A DNA stretch of 64,000 bases from DATMNR01 sp963702765 (lineage in GTDB: Bacteria; Chloroflexota; Ktedonobacteria; Ktedonobacterales; Ktedonobacteraceae), in the NCBI GenBank assembly GCA_963702765.1, contig CAVPEB010000073.1:1-64000 (forward strand), read 5' to 3'. The notes beneath the pieces were generated by a model that saw only the letters and a program-made list of their open reading frames with translations, did not search any database and was not told the origin of the DNA. Position numbers and translations under genes: made by a program. This document shows, piece by piece, positions 59,073-64,000 of this stretch. Numbering within the stretch: position 1 is the stretch's first letter; each line of letters opens with the position of its first letter.

Positions 59073-60119
59073 ATGTTAATAGCCAGAGCTCCGATGCGTA
59101 TCAGTTTGGGAGGTGGTGGCACTGACCTGGAGGCCTACTATGCCACATACGGTGGCCTGGTCATCAGTACTGCTATCAATAAATACTTCTATGCCATCCT
59201 GACTACTGACGAATCGGATGACCTTCAGGTCATCTCGGCTGATTATCGCTCTCTGTTCCGTCACTCACCATATAACGACCTGTTCTGGAATGGTGATCTC
59301 GCGTTGCCAAAGGCTGTTCTGCATCATTTTGGCATTCGCCGGGGCATTAACCTCTTTGTTGCCAGTGAAGTGCCTCCCGGTACAGGTTTGGGTTCCTCAA
59401 GCGCCGCCGCTGTAACAATGGTCCGAGCCATCTCGACCCTGATGGAGCAGCCAATGACCAGGCCGCAAGTGGCTGAAGTGGCATCGTATATTGAGATCAA
59501 CAAAATGGGCATGCCGATTGGCAAGCAAGACCAGTATGCTTCTGCATTTGGAGGCTTCAATAAAATCACGTTTCGTAGCGAAGGTGTCACTGTTGAGCCA
59601 TTGCAGATTGCTCCAGATGTGCGGCAGACTCTGGAGCGGCGCTTAATGCTCTTCTTTACAGGTAGTTCCCGTGACTCGACTTCGATTTTGAAACACCAGC
59701 GTAAATCTACCCAGGATCAAGACGATACCGTCCTACAGGCGTTGCACAATATCAAACAAGTTGCGTGCGAGGTGCAGGTCTGCCTGGAACAAGGAGACCT
59801 TGACGAGTTCGCACGCCTGTTGGATTATTCCTGGCAAGAGAAACGCCGCCTTGCGCCAGGGCTTTCAACTGGTTTCATCGATGAATGTTATGATCTCGCA
59901 CTACGGCAGGGCGCAGCAGCAGGCAAGATCACGGGGGCCGGGGGAGGAGGATTCCTGTTGCTCTACTGTGAAGAACAATCTCAGGAAAGCTTGACACTCG
60001 CTTTAGAGGAGCGGGGATTGAAGCGCATGAACTTCCATTTTGATCAGCAAGGAGCAACGGTTGTGCTTAATGTGGCCAGCTTTAACCCGAACTGGGTAGA
60101 GCCATACGCAGAGCCATAA
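59073..60119 (+). CDS. GHMP kinase, D-glycero-D-manno-heptose 7-phosphate kinase-like
   Basis: 348 residues from the ATG at 59073 (AGAGGGGGATATAC before it). GHMP motifs: ARAPMRISLGGGGTDLEAYY, the ATP loop PPGTGLGSSSAAAV and ITGAGGGGFLLLY near the C-terminus. Closest in design to HddA-type kinases that phosphorylate heptose 7-phosphate at C1. The next gene is a phosphoheptose-isomerase-like SIS protein, which supports the assignment. Confidence 0.83.
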   Translation: MLIARAPMRISLGGGGTDLEAYYATYGGLVISTAINKYFYAILTTDESDDLQVISADYRSLFRHSPYNDLFWNGDLALPKAVLHHFGIRRGINLFVASEVPPGTGLGSSSAAAVTMVRAISTLMEQPMTRPQVAEVASYIEINKMGMPIGKQDQYASAFGGFNKITFRSEGVTVEPLQIAPDVRQTLERRLMLFFTGSSRDSTSILKHQRKSTQDQDDTVLQALHNIKQVACEVQVCLEQGDLDEFARLLDYSWQEKRRLAPGLSTGFIDECYDLALRQGAAAGKITGAGGGGFLLLYCEEQSQESLTLALEERGLKRMNFHFDQQGATVVLNVASFNPNWVEPYAEP

Positions 60120-60151
60120 AGACACATGATATCAGAAAAAGGGAGTAGATA

Positions 60152-60754
60152 GTGGAAGCACAGGCATCAATAGACAGGTATTTTAGTGAGCTTCAAGAAA
60201 TGGTGCGATCGGTCTCGCACGAGCATCTGCAAGTAATATTAACACTGCTGGAAGAGACCTACCGTCATGGTCATCGTATATTCATCATAGGGAATGGTGG
60301 AAGCGCTGCCACTGCCTCTCATTTTGCGCTCGACCTTGCAAAAAACACTATTATGCAGGGAGCGCCGCGAGTAAAAGCTATTTCGCTGACAGACCATGTA
60401 CCCCTCATCACTGCCTGGAGCAATGATGCTGCCTATGAACGTATTTTTGCAGAACAACTCGTAAACATGATTGAGCCGGGTGATGCTGTGATTGGTATAA
60501 GTGCGAGTGGAAACTCTCTCAATATCATCAATGCACTGAAGATTGCAAAAGAAACGCATGCTACGACCATAGCTTTATTAGGGGCGAAAGGGGGGCGTAT
60601 CAAGCAGATGGTTGATGCCTACGTGCTAGCTCCAGGCCAGAATATCGAGCAGGAAGAAGATGCCCATTTGATTATGACCCACGTCATTACACGCCATATG
60701 CGTGAAGTGGTGCGTTGCTATGCACAGCAGTTAGCCATTGCCAGCGCTCATTAG
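60152..60754 (+). CDS. SIS-domain phosphoheptose isomerase
   Basis: 200 residues with the SIS fold: IIGNGGSAATASHFALDL, ISASGNSLNIINAL and a late HLIMTHVITRHM helix. In GmhA the conserved Glu and His at these places turn sedoheptulose 7-phosphate into heptose 7-phosphate. GTG start at 60152 after GGGAG. It lies 32 bases after the kinase gene. No GmhB or HddC gene is in the window. Confidence 0.85.
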   Translation: MEAQASIDRYFSELQEMVRSVSHEHLQVILTLLEETYRHGHRIFIIGNGGSAATASHFALDLAKNTIMQGAPRVKAISLTDHVPLITAWSNDAAYERIFAEQLVNMIEPGDAVIGISASGNSLNIINALKIAKETHATTIALLGAKGGRIKQMVDAYVLAPGQNIEQEEDAHLIMTHVITRHMREVVRCYAQQLAIASAH

Positions 60755-60764
60755 ACGCAAACAA

Positions 60765-60798
60765 TAGGGGTGTAAACTGGTTGCACCCCTAAACTTTT
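60765..60798 (+). terminator. Terminator hairpin between convergent genes
   Basis: TAGGGGTG and CACCCCTA pair across an 11-base loop, then AACTTTT follows on the plus strand. It ends the isomerase transcript and may also stop reads from the facing epimerase gene. Confidence 0.7.
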
Positions 60799-60806
60799 AA
60801 TCTATG

Positions 60807-61730
60807 CTACTTCTTGAAAAACTCCACAGTCCTCGCTATTCCCTCATCTAGCGTTACCTGTGGTTTCCATCCCAATACCCGCTCTGCTTTTGCACAATTA
60901 AAGTAGGAAAGATAGATGTCGCCAGGACGTTTGGGGGCACGCACGATTTCTGGTTTGTAGCCGATAATAGTTGCGAGTGTGTTATATAGCTCGTTTACTG
61001 AAGCTCCCTTTCCCGTGCCTATACAGAAAATATCGTTATCACCGTGCTCCATTGCCAGTACATTCGCGCGTGCCACATCTTCAACAAAAACATAGTCCTT
61101 CTGTTGTTCGCCATCCCAGTCGATACGCACAGACTCGTGATTCAGAAAACGCCTGGCGAAGATTGCAATTACGCCCGCTTCACCACCCGGGTCCTGGCGC
61201 GGGCCGTATACGTTTCCATAACGCAGTGCTGTATAGCTCAATCCATTTGCCTCTTGCCAGTAACGTAAATAATGTTCAGCCACCATCTTGGTGATGCCGT
61301 AAGGTGACTCGGGACGCTGGAGAACCTCTTCATCGACAGGCAGCCGCGCTGGAGTGCCATATGTGGCACCAGATGAAGCAAAAACGATCTTGCGGGTTCC
61401 AACGCGCGTGCAATTGGTTAGAACATTGAGCAAACCGAGTACATTCACCCTGGCATCAAATTGCGGATTTTTCGTCGAGATTGCTACGCTATGCTGCGCT
61501 GCTTGATGACTGACGACTTCTGGTCGCACTTCGTCAAAGATCGATTGCAACGCCGCATCGTCGGTAATATCTGCACGGAAGAAACGCGCCTTAGGGTTGA
61601 GGTTTTGCTCTTTCCCTCCTCCTTCTGCCCATAAGCTATCTAAAATAGCGACTTCATGACCCCTGTCTATGCATTGATCAACGATATGAGATCCAATAAA
61701 ACCAGCTCCACCCGTAACTAATATTCTCAT
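60807..61730 (-). CDS. NAD-dependent sugar epimerase/dehydratase
   Basis: 307 residues from the ATG at 61730. Rossmann motif MRILVTGGAGFIGSHIVD, catalytic serine region FASSGATYG, Tyr-x3-Lys in YGITK, and YGNVYGPRQDPGGEAGVIA. Extended short-chain dehydrogenase of the UDP-glucose 4-epimerase group. It converges on the heptose genes and probably supplies a sugar for the same glycan or glycolipid. A longer frame adds 19 residues with no ribosome site. Confidence 0.85.
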   Translation of the reverse strand: MRILVTGGAGFIGSHIVDQCIDRGHEVAILDSLWAEGGGKEQNLNPKARFFRADITDDAALQSIFDEVRPEVVSHQAAQHSVAISTKNPQFDARVNVLGLLNVLTNCTRVGTRKIVFASSGATYGTPARLPVDEEVLQRPESPYGITKMVAEHYLRYWQEANGLSYTALRYGNVYGPRQDPGGEAGVIAIFARRFLNHESVRIDWDGEQQKDYVFVEDVARANVLAMEHGDNDIFCIGTGKGASVNELYNTLATIIGYKPEIVRAPKRPGDIYLSYFNCAKAERVLGWKPQVTLDEGIARTVEFFKK

Positions 61731-61877
61731 GAAAAGTGAAAACCTTTCTCTAAACACAAACAGAGGAGATGAGCCTCCTGATGGCAAACCAGGGCAATCT
61801 TCGAAGTAACCAGGGCAGTTTTGTTAAACCATGGCAGCATCGTGTACTTTTATTATAGCAACGTGGGATGCACTCTA

Positions 61878-62714
61878 TCAAACTAACTGTTCTAGTGCAA
61901 CTTTTAAAGCCTGAGGATGCGTCAATACAGGGAAAATGTGTAATCCTGTCTCCTGTTTGAGACGGTCAAGTGCAGAATGATCTACCGGGTTTAGCATTGC
62001 AACAGTGAGCATATTGCGCTCTCGCCCCAGAGGATAACAATGCAACTCGTGCGCCAGTTTGGGATTAACAAGGTGTTGTAGACTCTGAGGCAATTTTCTT
62101 GGCAAGAGCGTAAGATAAGGAATGCCAAGTTTACGTGCTAAAAGTGGTAGCTCCTGGTCGAGTTCATCCTTTGTTCGCTGACCTTGTGCCACTTCAGCAT
62201 GCTTGCGAGGTTCTTTTTCAGATTGTGTATCGAAATGGAACATGACTTCTTCGGCGGAAGTGATGCATTCGCGTAGAGTTTTATTTCGAAGAGGAAAAGC
62301 GCTATACCCTATTGCCATGCTTTGTGGAGGCTCCATATCGTGTTCGGATAGATTATGCACTCGCCAGAGCAAAGCTTCCCACAGGCGGTCCTGGACAATG
62401 TGGCCGCCCTGTTTATTTGCACCATGCAACAAGAAGTAAAGGTTGTGACCCAAAAGTAAGACATTATCAGTTTTGCGCACAAGAACACGCAGATCATTCA
62501 ACAGGTATTGAGTAGTCTTATCGGCTATCTCTTTTTGATGAGCGTTGATCGCATCTTTACTTTCATAAGACAGATGAACTGTTACGAATGCGATTTGTTC
62601 AACACCTGTAGAAAGGACCTGATCGGCAATTGACACAATATCTTGTATTGCATGTATTTTAGAAGGGCTGATTGTCAGACCATGTATCAGAGGAGCAGCA
62701 GCTGCATTGCTCAT
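61878..62714 (-). CDS. Degenerate GGDEF-like domain fused to MshEN domain
   Basis: 278 residues. The first 160 have the strand-helix pattern of a nucleotide cyclase/GGDEF fold (VRKTDNVLLLGHNLYFLLHG, MAIGYSAFP) but no GGDEF signature. After a charged linker, the last 90 residues match the MshEN/T2SSE N-terminal domain, a c-di-GMP binder: ARKLGIPYLTLLPRKLPQSL, then the YPLGRERNMLTVAMLNPVD segment. It may be a stand-alone c-di-GMP receptor. Alone on its strand. Confidence 0.65.
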   Translation of the reverse strand: MSNAAAAPLIHGLTISPSKIHAIQDIVSIADQVLSTGVEQIAFVTVHLSYESKDAINAHQKEIADKTTQYLLNDLRVLVRKTDNVLLLGHNLYFLLHGANKQGGHIVQDRLWEALLWRVHNLSEHDMEPPQSMAIGYSAFPLRNKTLRECITSAEEVMFHFDTQSEKEPRKHAEVAQGQRTKDELDQELPLLARKLGIPYLTLLPRKLPQSLQHLVNPKLAHELHCYPLGRERNMLTVAMLNPVDHSALDRLKQETGLHIFPVLTHPQALKVALEQLV

Positions 62715-62799
62715 TACTCGACTCCTATTAGATTAGTGTGCTTACCAGATGGGTAGTGAGGATAATAATACACAAAAGATGTTAGGAAAAAAGCTTCAA

Positions 62800-62930
62800 T
62801 CTGGTTGTATTTCTGTTAAGACAACGCCTTTAAGGTTAAGATAACTCCAGCCTCTACAGCATTTTGATTCACACTCTGAGGCCTCTCCGGCATACATGCA
62901 CGGAGGTTCCTGTTCCTCACCCACCGTTTC
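62800..62930 (-). ncRNA. Candidate TnpB right-end RNA (omegaRNA) region
   Basis: At the 3' end of the TnpB gene on the minus strand lie CCTCCGTGCATGTATGC with complementary CGGAGAGG, and GCCTC with GAGGC further down. In IS605/IS607-type elements the 3' end of tnpB overlaps the guide RNA scaffold. The exact element end is not clear. Confidence 0.35.
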
Positions 62931-64000
62931 CGGCCTCTCCCGAAGGAGAAATCGGCTCTTGGTGGAGATAGGCAGGACTTTGAAGCCGACGCGCTCCGGC
63001 ACGGGCAGCTCCGCCGTTGCGTCGAGCCACTAAGCCCATGCTTCGGGGCAAGTGCTGCCCCTCATTCGCACGTTGTTGAAGCTCCTCCATCACGGCTTGC
63101 AGGCGCGGCTCCGCACCTTCCCAGACAGGCTGGGTGATAGAGGGGATCGTTTGCTGCGGTTCCAGGTAGGCCAGCAAGAACGCCGAGTAGAGATCACGCT
63201 GCACCGGCCCGATTCCGCAAGGACATTGGTGCCAGCGCTCTGATCTTGGCTTCTTGTGATACTGCCGACACTGATGGCAGTACTGAGAGAGTCTGGTCTG
63301 GTAGGCTGAGGCTTCGTACAGGGTGCCGCCAGTTTTTGCAACTATGCGAGTCAAATGCGCTACAAACATCCCTGGGGCGCGCAGTCCGATGCTCCGACCA
63401 TACTGCTTCTGCCATCCTTTGAACGATGTTTTCTCGATGGTGATCGTGTTCCCCACCGAAGCGATGCGATGCGCCAGGTTGCCATGCAGACTCTTGCGGT
63501 GAGCGGCGAGCTGGCGTTCTATGCCGGCGTGTTGTCTCCTGGTCGCCTGGTATCGCTTACTCTCCTTCCATGTGAGGCGACCCTTGCCCTTTTTGACACG
63601 GCCCTTTTCGTCGTAATTCTCTGGATTATTGGCACGACGCTGCCGCTCCATCTTGCGCTGCAGTCGCCGTTTTCTCCTGGCGTCAGGTGCCAGCTCCTCG
63701 CAGAACGTGACCAGGTCCACCTTTCCTTCGCGGGGCACAATCGCCAGCGTGGACGGGCCAATATCTAGCCCGATGGTCTGCTTGCTGACTTCCTCGTGCT
63801 TTGGCAAAACGTATGCATGGCCCTCTAAAACCAACTGGACGTAATAGCGATTGCCATCGTGATCGGCCCCTTGAGCGGATGGCGAGGAAGCCTTGCGGCG
63901 GACCAGGCGGACATATTTGATCTTGTGGCGCAGTCCATGCTGTATCACGGGGTCAAGCCAGTTGATGATGGCCGGGATGACCTGCTCATTCCAGATCAGG
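62917..64000 (-). CDS. tnpB: TnpB (IS605 OrfB-like) RNA-guided nuclease, 5' end outside window
   Basis: 361 in-frame codons are visible, and the frame stays open to the window end (LIWNEQVIPAIINWLDPV). RuvC aspartate in IGLDIGPSTLAIV, glutamate in TIEKTSFKGW, zinc finger CHQC / CPCG, and the last aspartate in QRDLYSAFLLAYL. The C-terminal tail of about 85 residues is longer than usual. TnpB proteins are RNA-guided nucleases of IS200/IS605 elements. No TnpA is in view. Confidence 0.83.
   Translation of the reverse strand, partial: LIWNEQVIPAIINWLDPVIQHGLRHKIKYVRLVRRKASSPSAQGADHDGNRYYVQLVLEGHAYVLPKHEEVSKQTIGLDIGPSTLAIVPREGKVDLVTFCEELAPDARRKRRLQRKMERQRRANNPENYDEKGRVKKGKGRLTWKESKRYQATRRQHAGIERQLAAHRKSLHGNLAHRIASVGNTITIEKTSFKGWQKQYGRSIGLRAPGMFVAHLTRIVAKTGGTLYEASAYQTRLSQYCHQCRQYHKKPRSERWHQCPCGIGPVQRDLYSAFLLAYLEPQQTIPSITQPVWEGAEPRLQAVMEELQQRANEGQHLPRSMGLVARRNGGAARAGARRLQSPAYLHQEPISPSGEAGNGG

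Overview
Organism. Gene content and protein style point to a soil bacterium of the phylum Chloroflexota, class Ktedonobacteria. The pointers are DUF4386-type membrane proteins, a BTAD/AAA/TPR regulator of more than 1,200 residues, a zinc-transport operon carrying a Fur gene, an inositol-phosphate synthase and many decayed insertion sequences. This is inference from families; there is no rRNA or single-copy marker here to prove it.

Layout. 0-15 kb is core-like: a GlsB-type membrane protein, an MFS transporter, a candidate structured RNA with its own terminator just before a transglutaminase, a frameshifted DUF3303 gene, a VOC protein, an orphan anti-sigma factor, a five-gene zinc or manganese ABC operon with a Fur regulator (11.5 to 7.4 kb, minus strand), a protein kinase homologue that has lost its catalytic residues, and a methyltransferase followed by a substrate-binding-like gene. 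15.4-28.0 kb is an unbroken minus-strand run that reads as one catabolic programme: FadR-type regulator, 3-hydroxyisobutyrate-dehydrogenase-like enzyme, 2-oxoacid or acetoin dehydrogenase E1alpha/E1beta/E2, an M24 hydrolase, a branched-chain-type ABC importer and a C-C-hydrolase-like alpha/beta enzyme.

30-55 kb is accessory DNA. A 28-bp copy of the 3' end of tRNA-Ser(GGA) lies at 32511, in the same orientation as the intact tRNA at 54795-54883. Short GGACG repeats lie just inside it. This is the signature of an integrative element of about 22.3 kb inserted in the tRNA gene, now without a visible integrase. It holds an AlbA-domain regulator with 11-bp-spaced repeats upstream, two tandem IS110 elements (one split by an IS21), a two-component system, a run of small membrane proteins and a giant SARP/AAA/TPR regulator. 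Just outside the left end lies a pentapeptide-repeat protein with a TIR/SLOG-like C-terminus, a candidate defence effector.

55-64 kb is again core-like: two tRNA-Ser genes, inositol-3-phosphate synthase, then a plus-strand set of alkaline-phosphatase-superfamily enzyme, APS kinase, heptose-phosphate-type GHMP kinase and phosphoheptose isomerase, facing an NDP-sugar epimerase, a GGDEF-like/MshEN protein and a TnpB gene running off the window.

Caution. At least fourteen single-base-type frameshifts occur, several in homopolymer runs inside otherwise intact conserved genes (DUF3303, livG, the liv binding protein, response regulator, SARP regulator). Many apparent pseudogenes may be sequence errors rather than decay.
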